From positions 1-64,000 of the forward strand of contig DAOSOK010000015.1 of NCBI GenBank assembly GCA_035373905.1: a stretch of 64,000 nucleotides of DNA, given 5' to 3'. Below the pieces are notes generated by a model that was not told the DNA's origin, searched no databases, and saw only the letters and a list, made by a program, of their open reading frames with translations. This stretch comes from Candidatus Ozemobacteraceae bacterium (lineage in GTDB: Bacteria > Muiribacteriota > Ozemobacteria > Ozemobacterales > Ozemobacteraceae). The position numbers were made by a program, and so were the translations under genes. Of the stretch, positions 8,166 to 16,517 are shown piece by piece. The stretch's first letter is position 1; every line of letters begins with the position of its first letter.

Positions 8166-8399
8166 ATGGATAAGTTACGCACCTACTGGAAAGAACTGTC
8201 CCGGCATCTGATGGAAGTCTGGATCGAAGTGCGACCCGAGAAGGGCCGTGTCGCCTGGCCGACCTACGAGAACATCAAGCTCTCGACCAAGGTCGTCATC
8301 ATTTCGTCCATCGGCCTCGGGCTGTTCATCGGCCTTCTCGATGTCGTGTTCGGTGAAGTGCTGAAGGTTATCGTGGGTGGCGGGAAGGTCGGACTGTGA
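8166..8399 (+). CDS. secE: Preprotein translocase subunit SecE
   Basis: A 77-residue single-helix SecE of the short type. The amphipathic segment EVRPEKGRVAWPTYENI contains the conserved W-P turn, followed by the membrane helix VVIISSIGLGLFIGLLDVVF. It stabilises SecY in the SecYEG channel of the inner membrane. GAGGGG precedes ATG 8166. Its stop overlaps the GTG start of nusG. Confidence 0.95.
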   Translation: MDKLRTYWKELSRHLMEVWIEVRPEKGRVAWPTYENIKLSTKVVIISSIGLGLFIGLLDVVFGEVLKVIVGGGKVGL

Positions 8400-8941
8400 A
8401 CATCTCCAGAGCTAAATGGTATGTGATCCATACCAATTCCGGGTCTGAATACAAGGTCAAGGCCAACCTGGAACACCGCGTCCAGCTTCTCGGAAAACAG
8501 GAGCGCATCTTCGAGGTGCTCGTTCCGACCGAGAGCGCCGAGCGCGTCCAGGACGGTGAGCGTGTCACCCAGACCCGCAAGATTTACCCCGGCTACGTCC
8601 TCGTCCAGATGAACATGGATGACGACACGTGGACGGTCGTGAAGAACACCCCCGGCGTCACCGGGTTCGTCGGACTTGGCGACAAGCCGACTCCGCTTCA
8701 CGACAAGGAAGTGCAGAACGTCCTGCGCACGGCCGGCATCGGCCCGCAGCGGTCGGCTGCCATGACGCCCATCGGGTTCACCGAGGGGCAGACGGTCAAG
8801 ATCATCGATGGTCCGTTCACGGATTTCATCGGTGTCATCAAGGAAATCAACCAGGAAAAGCGCAAGGCCAAGGTGCTGGTTTTCATCTTCGGACGCGACA
8901 CCGCAATCGAAGTCGATCTCATCCAGCTCGAAGAGTCCTGA
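8396..8941 (+). CDS. nusG: Transcription termination/antitermination factor NusG
   Basis: A 181-residue protein with an N-terminal NGN domain (AKWYVIHTNSGSEYKVKANL; KIYPGYVLVQMNMDDDTW; VTGFVG) and a C-terminal KOW domain (FTEGQTVKIIDGPFTDFIG). It binds RNA polymerase and couples it to Rho or the ribosome. It starts at GTG 8396 in a GTGA overlap with secE. Confidence 0.97.
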   Translation: MNISRAKWYVIHTNSGSEYKVKANLEHRVQLLGKQERIFEVLVPTESAERVQDGERVTQTRKIYPGYVLVQMNMDDDTWTVVKNTPGVTGFVGLGDKPTPLHDKEVQNVLRTAGIGPQRSAAMTPIGFTEGQTVKIIDGPFTDFIGVIKEINQEKRKAKVLVFIFGRDTAIEVDLIQLEES

Positions 8942-8975
8942 CGCTCTCCCCTAACGTTCGAAGGAGTACAAGAAC

Positions 8976-9401
8976 ATGGCCAAGAAAGTTACCGGTTTCG
9001 TCAAATTGCAGATTCCCGCCGGCAAGGCAAACCCGGCTCCCCCGGTCGGTCCGGCCCTTGGCCAGCACGGCGTCAACATCATGGACTTCTGCAAGAACTT
9101 CAATGCCAGAACGTCCAAGGAAGGCGATGCCGTCATTCCGGTCATCATCACGGTCTACAGCGATCGGTCTTACACCTTCATCACCAAGACCCCGCCCGTG
9201 GCGTTCCTTCTGAAGAAGGCCGCGAAGATCGAGAAGGGCAACGCCACTTCCGGCCGCACCAAGGTCGGCAAGGTGACTCTCGCCCAGGTGACCGAGATCG
9301 CCAAGCGCAAGATGCCCGACCTGACCGCCGGCTCGATGGAAGCCGCGATCAGCATGGTCAAGGGCACCGCCCGCAGCATGGGCATGGAAGTCGTTGGCTG
9401 A
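8976..9401 (+). CDS. rplK: Ribosomal protein L11
   Basis: A 141-residue protein of the L7/L12 stalk base. It has [20 protein letters not shown] at the N-terminus, the Pro-rich hinge and factor-binding surface, and a C-terminal rRNA-binding domain ([20 protein letters not shown], then STARSMG-like [12 protein letters not shown]). AAGGAG lies 10 nt upstream of ATG 8976. It follows nusG in the canonical nusG-rplK-rplA order. Confidence 0.97.
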   Translation: MAKKVTGFVKLQIPAGKANPAPPVGPALGQHGVNIMDFCKNFNARTSKEGDAVIPVIITVYSDRSYTFITKTPPVAFLLKKAAKIEKGNATSGRTKVGKVTLAQVTEIAKRKMPDLTAGSMEAAISMVKGTARSMGMEVVG

Positions 9402-9465
9402 TTCCGAATTCAACCGGCCCGAAACGGCCGGCCATTCCTGAAGAAAGGAGGAAAACATTACCCGT

Positions 9466-10185
9466 ATGCCGAAACACTCCAAGCGTTTTGCAGCTCTGAA
9501 GGAAAAGCATGTCGTCCTGGGTCAGGTCTTCACCCCGGAGGCTGCCTTCGAGAAAGTAGTCGCCTGCGCATCGGCCAAGTTCGATGAAACCGTCGACATC
9601 GCCGTCCGCACCGGCCTCGATCCGAAGTATGCCGATCAGCAGCTGCGTGGCAGCGTTGTGCTGCCTCATGGCGTAGGCAAAACCTGCCGTGTCGTGGTTT
9701 TTGCCGCTGGCGAGAAGGCCAAAGAGGCCGAAGCTGCTGGAGCAGACTTCGTTGGTGCCCAGGATCTGGTTACCAAGATCGAAGGAGGCTGGACGGAGTT
9801 CGATGCCGCCGTGGCGACCCCCGACATGATGAAGTTCGTCGGAAAACTCGGCCGCATTCTGGGCCCCCGCAACCTGATGCCCAACCCCAAGGTCGGAACC
9901 GTGACCATGGACATCGGAAAAGTGGTTCAGGAACTCAAGTCCGGTAAGGTGCAGTACCGCGTCGAGAAGGCCGGTATCATCCACTCGATCATTGGCAAAG
10001 CCTCGTTCGGTGCGAAGAAGCTGCACGACAACTTCCTAACCTTCTTCCAGGCCATCAACAAGGCCAAGCCGTCCGGCGCGAAGGGGACCTACATCAAGGG
10101 CTGCACCATCAGCTCGACGATGGGCCCTGGCATCGATCTCGATGTCAACGCCGCGCGCGCCACGGTCGAGAAGATCGCCGTGTGA
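9466..10185 (+). CDS. rplA: Ribosomal protein L1
   Basis: A 239-residue protein of the L1 stalk; it binds 23S rRNA helix 76-78 and usually represses its own mRNA. The start MPKHSKRF and conserved blocks [39 protein letters not shown] and [14 protein letters not shown] are typical. The strong AAGGAGG (9444-9450) is 15 nt from ATG 9466. An in-frame ATT at 9457 is at ideal spacing (6 nt), so a rare ATT start adding three residues cannot be excluded. Confidence 0.96.
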   Translation: MPKHSKRFAALKEKHVVLGQVFTPEAAFEKVVACASAKFDETVDIAVRTGLDPKYADQQLRGSVVLPHGVGKTCRVVVFAAGEKAKEAEAAGADFVGAQDLVTKIEGGWTEFDAAVATPDMMKFVGKLGRILGPRNLMPNPKVGTVTMDIGKVVQELKSGKVQYRVEKAGIIHSIIGKASFGAKKLHDNFLTFFQAINKAKPSGAKGTYIKGCTISSTMGPGIDLDVNAARATVEKIAV

Positions 10186-10400
10186 TGTGCATTCCCGCTT
10201 ACGGCCGCTTCGGCGGCCTGAAGCATAGTTCTGAGTCGTAGACGCGGGTCCGATGCGTTAATCGGCTCGATCCGAAAGGGTCGGCCGGCCTGCCGAGACT
10301 GGTGAAACCTCGAAGTATCACGAAGGGTTTCCGGTTTCGGGCCGGAAACCCTTTTTGATTACGGATTACGATACAGCCACCGAAGGAGGTGACTCTCAAA
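10186..10400 (+). promoter_or_regulatory. rplJ (L10) leader with attenuator
   Basis: A 215-nt untranslated leader before rplJ. It contains a perfect GGCCGC-TTCG-GCGGCC hairpin (10203-10218), further paired regions and, at 10323-10355, a strong terminator-like hairpin 45 nt before the start codon. Leaders here normally bind the L10(L12)4 complex for feedback control (L10 leader). The terminator inside the leader argues for control by attenuation. The identity is from position; the fold was not computed. Confidence 0.6.
10323..10355 (+). terminator. Terminator hairpin inside the rplJ leader
   Basis: AAGGGTTTCCGG (10323-10334) pairs perfectly with CCGGAAACCCTT (10342-10353) around a 7-nt loop and leads into TTTTT. 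It could end rplK-rplA transcripts or act as the off-state of a ribosomal protein-controlled attenuator. Confidence 0.8.
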
Positions 10401-10931
10401 ATGGCAGATATGAAACAGAAAGAAACCTACATCAACGAGCTGAAGGACAAGCTTTCGAAGGCCAAGGTCGTCATCGTGGCCGGATGTGAAGGCGTCACCG
10501 TCGAAGAGATGAACGCTGTCCGCAAGAGCATTCGCAATCTCGGCGACGAGATGAAGGTCGTCAAGAACAAGCTCGCTCGCCGCGCGCTGCACGATCCGCA
10601 GCACCAGGCGCTCGAACCCTTCCTGACCGGCGAAAACACCGTGACCTTCGGGTATCACGACGAAGCGGCGCCCGTGAAGGCACTGTTCGAATTCGCGGAA
10701 AAGGCCAAGAAGTTCCAGTTCAAGGCCGGACTGCTCGGCGACAAGGTCCTCACCGTGAAGGAACTCGAGGCCCTCTCGAAGCTTCCGAACAAGCAGCAGA
10801 TGCTCAGCATGCTGCTCTCCACCATGGTTGGACCGATCCGGAACATGCTCTCCGTCTCTCAGGGCCCGATCCGCAAGTTCGCGTATGCCCTGCAGGCCCT
10901 CAAAGAGCAGAAGGAAAAGGCCGCAGCCTGA
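10401..10931 (+). CDS. rplJ: Ribosomal protein L10
   Basis: A 176-residue stalk protein that anchors L7/L12 dimers. It has the N-terminal rRNA-binding domain (KETYINELKDKLSKAKVVIV; DEMKVVKNKLARRAL) and a C-terminal helix (PIRKFAYALQALKEQKEKAAA) for L12. ATG 10401 is 9 nt after AGGAGGTGA (10385-10392); an upstream in-frame start would leave no Shine-Dalgarno. Confidence 0.96.
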   Translation: MADMKQKETYINELKDKLSKAKVVIVAGCEGVTVEEMNAVRKSIRNLGDEMKVVKNKLARRALHDPQHQALEPFLTGENTVTFGYHDEAAPVKALFEFAEKAKKFQFKAGLLGDKVLTVKELEALSKLPNKQQMLSMLLSTMVGPIRNMLSVSQGPIRKFAYALQALKEQKEKAAA

Positions 10932-11001
10932 ACCTGATCTATACCGTTCAATATTATTCAATTTCATCGAACAACAAGCATAAGAAGAAGGAGTTAGAAC
11001 A

Positions 11002-11373
<372 letters not shown>

Positions 11374-11380
11374 GCACCCC

Positions 11381-11422
11381 AAAAAAGAACCGTGCGACCT
11401 TCGGGCCGCACGGTTCTTTTTT
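11381..11422. terminator. Strong terminator closing the rpl operon
   Basis: AAAAAAGAACCGTGCG (11381-11396) pairs with CGCACGGTTCTTTTTT (11407-11422). The 5' A-run and 3' T-run make it work in both directions. It separates rplL from the convergent minus-strand gene. Confidence 0.93.
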
Positions 11423-11502
11423 GGTGACGTTCGAAGAGTGAATTTCGACGTTTCGACCGGAAGTGAGATGGATGAGGGCCTGGTGAGAGAGCGATATCCT
11501 TT

Positions 11503-13098
11503 CTAGTATATTTCCGGAATGTCGTTCCGGAGCCAGAACCAGCCGTTCATGACGTTGACGAGACGATACCGCCGGTCGAGAAACTCCTGGAGACGATCGC
11601 GTTCCGCCTTGCCGATAAACCCCGTTTGCAGGAGATGATCGCTCAGGGCGTGCCGCTCCGTCTCCGCAGAAGGAGAACAGGTGCGTCGTTGCGGAAAAAT
11701 GAGGATGGGATTTTTCGTCAGGAGTTGATCCGTGAAGCTTCCAAGCGGCTGTCGAAGATCCTCGTGAAGGATGGGAAGCTTGAGAAACTCCCAGAGCCAT
11801 CCGTGAGCGAACTCCGTCGCGTTCCGGGCCAGAATCGGGTGAGCGGGAAACATCAGGCTGACACTCCCTTTGTGCGAATAGGCCTGAAGAATGTCCATCT
11901 GGATCAAGCCTTCGGAAAACGGCGACAAGGCCGAAGGCCGGGTGTAACTATGGGCCGGGAGAACGAACAGGACGCAGATGAACGACAGGGAAAAATAGCG
12001 TCGCTTCGCGGCGAGTTGCCGAAACAGATCCGTCGCCGCGGGGGCGAAGGCGATCAATACCAGGATCCCCGCCAGTTGCAGATGGTAGAGAACCTTGGCC
12101 GGGCTGAGAAGCATCGGCAACGCTCCGCCGAGAATGCACCCCCCGACGATGTTCGCCTTGCGCCGGTCTTCCGTTTCGTCGCGGCGGTATGCGAATAGAA
12201 ATACAACAGCAGCTATAATAAAGAGGAGGGGCAGGACGCCTCCGTCGGAAAACACCATTTCCTGAAGTTTCCGATTGAAGGCGAAAGCCCAGTGGCGGCA
12301 GAGTTCCGTCAGATCGTGAGCGATCAGCCATGCGAGGAGCGGAATGAGAGCGATCGCGACACCGCAGAGCATGACAAGGCCTCTGCGAGCGATCGTGCCG
12401 ATTGGCGGAAACGGTCGATGCAGGACGTCGGCCGCTCCGGCAAAACCGACGAGGGGGAGCAGCTTCGGCGTGAACGCCAGGCCGGCGCCGAGACACAGGC
12501 CCGCCAAAAAGCGTCCCGGGATTGCATTGCCGGCGTTGAGGAGGAAAAAAAGGCCCGTGAGAACGAGAGGGGCAGAAACCAGATCGGGACGGAGGACGTT
12601 CCACTGGAACGGTATCAGCATCGCCGACCAGAGAAAGAGAAATACCGACCAGGATATATGTTTTCCGGAATGGATCAAGACGCTCGTTCTCCATGCGAGA
12701 AAACCGGTCACGACGGCGATCAGGAGACAGCTGAGCCGCGTCGTCTCGACCAGGCTCGAACCGGCGTCGAACCACGCGGTTGCCGGAGCGATCAGGATCC
12801 AGAGTGTGGGCAGGTGGTGCTGCCAGAAGTCGCGGAATGGCAGAAGTCCTTGCGACATCAGCCAGGCCGAGTGAAGGTGCTCCACCTCGTCGTGGTCGAC
12901 ATACATCGCCTGCCAGGCGAGCAGAAAACTTCCGATGCTGCCGAGAACCACGCCGATTCGCAGACGATGTCGGGACGGATCTGCCGGGCTGAACAGGAGC
13001 GGGAACACGACAAGGGCGAGGATCGCGGCGAGGGCGAGCGGAAGCACTTTTTCCGCGAGCGGAGAAAGAAGAAAAAGCCGGAGGTTCAGATCGGACAT
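11503..13098 (-). CDS. GT-C type integral membrane glycosyltransferase
   Basis: A 531-residue protein with about ten to twelve hydrophobic segments. An early extracytoplasmic loop, YVDHDEVEHLHSAWLMSQG then LLPFRDFWQHHLPTLW, matches the acidic catalytic motif of the PMT/ArnT-like GT-C fold, whose members use lipid-linked sugars to modify lipids or proteins on the outer face of the inner membrane. Donor and acceptor are unknown. The C-terminal 130 residues are soluble. I start at ATG 13098 (MSDLNLRLF); the longer upstream frame lies inside the overlapping LarE-like gene. The 13-nt overlap with that gene indicates one operon. Confidence 0.75.
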   Translation of the reverse strand: MSDLNLRLFLLSPLAEKVLPLALAAILALVVFPLLFSPADPSRHRLRIGVVLGSIGSFLLAWQAMYVDHDEVEHLHSAWLMSQGLLPFRDFWQHHLPTLWILIAPATAWFDAGSSLVETTRLSCLLIAVVTGFLAWRTSVLIHSGKHISWSVFLFLWSAMLIPFQWNVLRPDLVSAPLVLTGLFFLLNAGNAIPGRFLAGLCLGAGLAFTPKLLPLVGFAGAADVLHRPFPPIGTIARRGLVMLCGVAIALIPLLAWLIAHDLTELCRHWAFAFNRKLQEMVFSDGGVLPLLFIIAAVVFLFAYRRDETEDRRKANIVGGCILGGALPMLLSPAKVLYHLQLAGILVLIAFAPAATDLFRQLAAKRRYFSLSFICVLFVLPAHSYTRPSALSPFSEGLIQMDILQAYSHKGSVSLMFPAHPILARNATEFAHGWLWEFLKLPILHEDLRQPLGSFTDQLLTKNPILIFPQRRTCSPSAETERHALSDHLLQTGFIGKAERDRLQEFLDRRYRLVNVMNGWFWLRNDIPEIY

Positions 13099-13910
13099 GG
13101 TTGGCGGGGGTGGCCGGCAGGGGCATTCATAGCGCCTTTGCGGTATCCCGCGGGATCGACGGTGATCGCGGTGAAGCCGAGGGCTTTGAATTTTGCGACC
13201 AGGTCGGGCAACAGGGATTCGGCCCGGGCCACCTCCCCGGGGGGAACCTCGATCCTGGCTGATGCGCCGAGGTGGCGGAGGCGACAGTCGGAGAACCCGG
13301 CCTCCCGGAGGATTGATTCCCCGGCCTGGATCTGTTGCAGCATCTCCGCGGTCACGCGCGTTCCGAAGGGAATGCGTGTGGCGAGGCAGGGGCCTGGCGG
13401 TCTGACCAGGTCGGCGGCGTTCCATGAAATCAGGATTTCACGAATGGCCCGCTTGCCGAACCCGGCCAGCTCGAGCGGGCTGGCGATGCCCAGTTCGGCG
13501 AGGGCGCGCCGGCCGGGCCGATGATCGCTGCGGTCGTCGACGTTCGAACCGTCGGCGAGGACCCAGCCGTCCGGTTTGATGCCGAGAAGCGAGGTGAAGA
13601 CATGCTTCTTGCAATGGTAGCATCGGTCGGGCGGATGCGCGGTGAAGGCCTCCAGGGGAAGGACGCTCAGGGGGACTTCGACGAGATCGAGATCGTGGCG
13701 AACGGCCGCGGCGCGGGCCGCGTCGATCTCGTGGAGCGACATGACCTCGGAAACCACCAGGAAGGCCCTGCTTGCCTTGCCGATGGCCCGTTTTGCCGCA
13801 AGGGCCAGGAAGGCGCTGTCCATGCCGCCTGAGTAGGCGACAGCAACGCCATGTTGGTTCGAAAACCAGGAGTTCAGGGCAGCCAATGACCGTTCGATAT
13901 TCTTATCCAT
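13086..13910 (-). CDS. larE: LarE-like ATP-dependent sacrificial sulfur transferase
   Basis: A 274-residue PP-loop ATPase. AVAYSGGMDSAFLAL near residue 25 is the PP-loop; DRCYHCKKHVF and LADGSNVDDRSDHRPG are characteristic of the LarE family. The Cys in PPGPCLATRIPFGTRV is at the position of the sulfur-donating Cys of Lactobacillus LarE, which makes the nickel-pincer cofactor of lactate racemase. No larB, larC or larA is in this window, so the substrate may differ. A TATAAT lies 10 nt before ATG 13910, which could give a nearly leaderless mRNA. Its end overlaps the glycosyltransferase start. Confidence 0.85.
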   Translation of the reverse strand: MDKNIERSLAALNSWFSNQHGVAVAYSGGMDSAFLALAAKRAIGKASRAFLVVSEVMSLHEIDAARAAAVRHDLDLVEVPLSVLPLEAFTAHPPDRCYHCKKHVFTSLLGIKPDGWVLADGSNVDDRSDHRPGRRALAELGIASPLELAGFGKRAIREILISWNAADLVRPPGPCLATRIPFGTRVTAEMLQQIQAGESILREAGFSDCRLRHLGASARIEVPPGEVARAESLLPDLVAKFKALGFTAITVDPAGYRKGAMNAPAGHPRQPCPI

Positions 13911-14026
13911 CCTGGCTCATATTATATCTCAATGAGGATTCCCATGAGACCATGCGCAGGCGGGAGGGCGTGTCCGCCTGAATCGTCATCGGTCTTCAAT
14001 CTGCGGATGCGTTGCTGAAGCCGACG

Positions 14027-14452
14027 TTATTCAACGGAGTTGCCTTCATTCAGCCGATGTTGGAGGATATACCGCTCGCCGATGATGAGGGCGGCGTAGT
14101 CATCGACCGGGACAGGCGGGACCTGAAGCCCGAGAGGGACCAGGCGCCAGAAACCGGTGGGGGGGTGATCCCGGAAGTAGCGGTCGCGGGCTTCCCGGGT
14201 GGAGTTGCGTTCTTCGCCGGCTCGCACGGGGACGCCGAGGTCGAGATCTTCGATCAGGTCGGAAACGGCGGTTGCGGCGGTGCCGCTTCCCAGCACGATG
14301 ACGTCGGGCAAGGGGGGGATGCAGAGACGCTGAAGGGTGCGATGCAGTTCGGCGAGGTAGACGACGCCTTTGTCGACAAGGGAAAGATCGTATCGGACAA
14401 CTGCGTAACCGCATTTATCGGAACCCGGATCGAGAGCCAGGAGATACTTCAT
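14027..14452 (-). CDS. YqgF/RuvX-type RNase H-fold nuclease
   Basis: A 141-residue protein. The start MKYLLALDPGSDKCGYAVV carries the first catalytic Asp. GEERNSTREARDRYFRDHPP and the C-terminal PVDDYAALIIGERYI supply the remaining acidic residues of the RuvX/YqgF fold. The spacing and the segment GFWRLVPLGLQVPP match the variant found in cyanobacteria and Firmicutes, annotated as pre-16S rRNA nuclease-like. It may process RNA or DNA junctions. It follows the MoaC-MOSC gene with a 103-nt gap. Confidence 0.75.
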   Translation of the reverse strand: MKYLLALDPGSDKCGYAVVRYDLSLVDKGVVYLAELHRTLQRLCIPPLPDVIVLGSGTAATAVSDLIEDLDLGVPVRAGEERNSTREARDRYFRDHPPTGFWRLVPLGLQVPPVPVDDYAALIIGERYILQHRLNEGNSVE

Positions 14453-14555
14453 CGAATCGTGGAAATCCGGCAGGACGCGGTCATTCCGGCGCCTCCTTCG
14501 CGGGGCGTGGTCCGCCGTTCTTGCGGAAGACCGGGCTTCACCGTGGTGAGGCTTG

Positions 14556-15479
14556 TCATTTCACGCGTATGGCGAGGAGGGCGTCGGTCGCGTGGAGGGG
14601 GCCGCCGGCGAGGACGCGGGCGAAGATGCCTTCGCGGGGCATGACGCAGTCGCCGGCCTTGTGGTAGACGGCGCACTTCGTGTGGCACTCCTTGCCGATC
14701 TGAGTGACCTCGAGAAGGACGCCGCCGCCGGTCCACAGGAGCGAGCCGACGGGAAGTTCGTACAGGCAGATGCCCGAGGTGGCGATATTCTCGGCGAACG
14801 AGCCGAAGTCGACCTTCAGCCCTTTTTCCTGCATCTTGCGGATGCTCTCGATGCCGAGCAGGGAAACCTGACGATGCCAGTCGCCGCCGTGCGCATCGCC
14901 TTCGACGCCGAAGCCGAGCTTGATCGTCACGGCGTCGATCGGGTCCTTGGGCGTACCTTTGGAGCGGCTGGTCGCGAGCTTCTCGATCCTGCCGAGTTCG
15001 ACGCCGTCCGCAAGCCAGTCGCCGCTTTTGCCGCCCGTTTTCAACAGCAGCCGGGCGCCTTCGAGCGTGACGCCCTTCGACACGCCTTTCACCATATCGT
15101 ACAGATTCAGTTGGGCGACGGAGACGGCCGTCATGGCCTCCATCTCGACGCCTGTGCGATCGCTCGCCAGGGCTTCGGCGACGATCGCCACGCGTTCGGT
15201 TCCGTACGGCGCCAGGGTGAGATTCACGGCATCGAGCCTGATCGGGTGCGTCAGCGGGATGAGATCGGACGTCCGCTTCGCGGCCATGATGGCCGCCACC
15301 CGCGTTGCAGCCCAAGCATCGCCCTTGGCGATCTGTCCGTCGCGAAGCAGCGCAAGGGCCTGCTCGCCGGTTCGCACCGTCCCGAATGCGACGGCGCGTC
15401 GCTTCGTCACGGCCTTGCCGCCGACGTCCACCATCTTCACACGCCCCTCGCCATCGAGATGCGTCAACGAATCAGTCAT
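14556..15479 (-). CDS. moaC: MoaC-MOSC fusion, molybdenum cofactor protein
   Basis: A 307-residue two-domain protein. Residues 1-155 are MoaC (cyclic pyranopterin monophosphate synthase accessory protein): DVGGKAVTKRRAVAFG, LIPLTHPIRL and GVEMEAMTAVSVAQLNLYD. Residues 160-307 are a MOSC domain: GDAHGGDWHRQVSLLG, FAENIATSGICLYELPVG and IGKECHTKCAVYHKAGDC, with the conserved Cys of sulfur-carrier MOSC proteins. The fusion would link an early Moco step to sulfuration or storage of the cofactor. ATG 15479 was chosen because MTDSLTHLDGEGRVKMVDVG aligns with the usual MoaC start. Confidence 0.88.
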   Translation of the reverse strand: MTDSLTHLDGEGRVKMVDVGGKAVTKRRAVAFGTVRTGEQALALLRDGQIAKGDAWAATRVAAIMAAKRTSDLIPLTHPIRLDAVNLTLAPYGTERVAIVAEALASDRTGVEMEAMTAVSVAQLNLYDMVKGVSKGVTLEGARLLLKTGGKSGDWLADGVELGRIEKLATSRSKGTPKDPIDAVTIKLGFGVEGDAHGGDWHRQVSLLGIESIRKMQEKGLKVDFGSFAENIATSGICLYELPVGSLLWTGGGVLLEVTQIGKECHTKCAVYHKAGDCVMPREGIFARVLAGGPLHATDALLAIRVK

Positions 15480-15561
15480 ACATACCCAACCTTTCGTCAC
15501 CGGGAAGGTACGAAACAAATCAATGAATATATAGTGTCTTCGCGTCTATGCGGCAAAAGAC

Positions 15562-16506
15562 TTACTTCTGGGGCGTGGAAAGACGGTAAAGGTCGCAGCC
15601 GAGCTGGCGAATGCGGGCGGCGCCTTCGAGTTTCTTCGTCCAGCGGTCGGGGATCGCCGCGAGGCCATTGTAGGCTCCGAACATGGCTCCGGCCATGGCG
15701 GCGATCGCATCGGAATCGCCGCCGACGTTGGCCGCGCCCACGATCATCTCGTCGAATTTGCGGGGATGTCGGAGGAACCAGTATAACGCCGCAGGTACGG
15801 ACTCCATCGCGAAGCCGCTGACGCCGATCTGGTGCATGGCGACGGCCGGTTCCGCGCGCAGGGCGTCCCGCATCGTCTTGAGGCGTTTGACGATCTCGGG
15901 TGCAAACGCCTGGGAACGTTCGATCGCGGCGTTCACGACGACGTCGGGCGCCGGTTCGCTGCCCTCGAGGCCCATGCGGATGACGGTCGCGAGAACGATG
16001 GCCCCGGCGACAGCCCGCGGGTCGGTATGCGTGATGCGGCATGACTTGTCGAGGGCATCCTTGAGCATGCCCGGTGAACGCCACATCGCGAGTGCTATAG
16101 GAACGGCGCGGGCCGAGGCGATCACCCCTGCGGACGGGAAGCCGGCCTGGGACCAGGGAATCCCCGAGGCGAGTTTGCGACAGGCCTTCATCATGGTGTT
16201 TCCGGGGAAGCGCCACGACGTGCGCAGTTTCTGCATCTGATACCAGTCGATGAACCGCTGGGTCAGGTCATCGACCGAGAACCCGCGCTTTTCGACGAGG
16301 CTCTCAGCGACGATCAGCATCACCTGGGTCTCGTCGGAATACTGGCCGGGCTCGAGATGCGCGATCGGGTGCGACGGCATTGCCTTGACGTATTCGGTCA
16401 CGCGCTGATGACCCATCGAGGGGTCGCGAATGACATCCTCGATCGGCGCGGCAAGAGCGTCGCCGATGGCGTATCCGAGAAGAACGGCCTGGAATTTGTC
16501 GATCAT
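15562..16506 (-). CDS. ADP-ribosylglycohydrolase family protein
   Basis: A 314-residue DraG/ARH-type hydrolase that removes ADP-ribose from proteins or small molecules. AVLLGYAIGDALAAPIED (residues 6-23), YSDETQVMLIV (about 57), ITHTDPRAVAGA (about 157) and NVGGDSDAIAAMAGAMFGAY (about 260) give the two-magnesium site. Length and motif order are normal. It follows the MBL/cyclic-nucleotide gene by 11 nt, so it is probably in the same operon. Confidence 0.9.
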   Translation of the reverse strand: MIDKFQAVLLGYAIGDALAAPIEDVIRDPSMGHQRVTEYVKAMPSHPIAHLEPGQYSDETQVMLIVAESLVEKRGFSVDDLTQRFIDWYQMQKLRTSWRFPGNTMMKACRKLASGIPWSQAGFPSAGVIASARAVPIALAMWRSPGMLKDALDKSCRITHTDPRAVAGAIVLATVIRMGLEGSEPAPDVVVNAAIERSQAFAPEIVKRLKTMRDALRAEPAVAMHQIGVSGFAMESVPAALYWFLRHPRKFDEMIVGAANVGGDSDAIAAMAGAMFGAYNGLAAIPDRWTKKLEGAARIRQLGCDLYRLSTPQK

Positions 16507-16517
16507 ACCGTATCCTT

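Noticed and set aside
13957..13980. CAGGCGG/CCGCCTG hairpin upstream of the larE-like gene as a terminator
   Set aside because: No T-tract on either strand.
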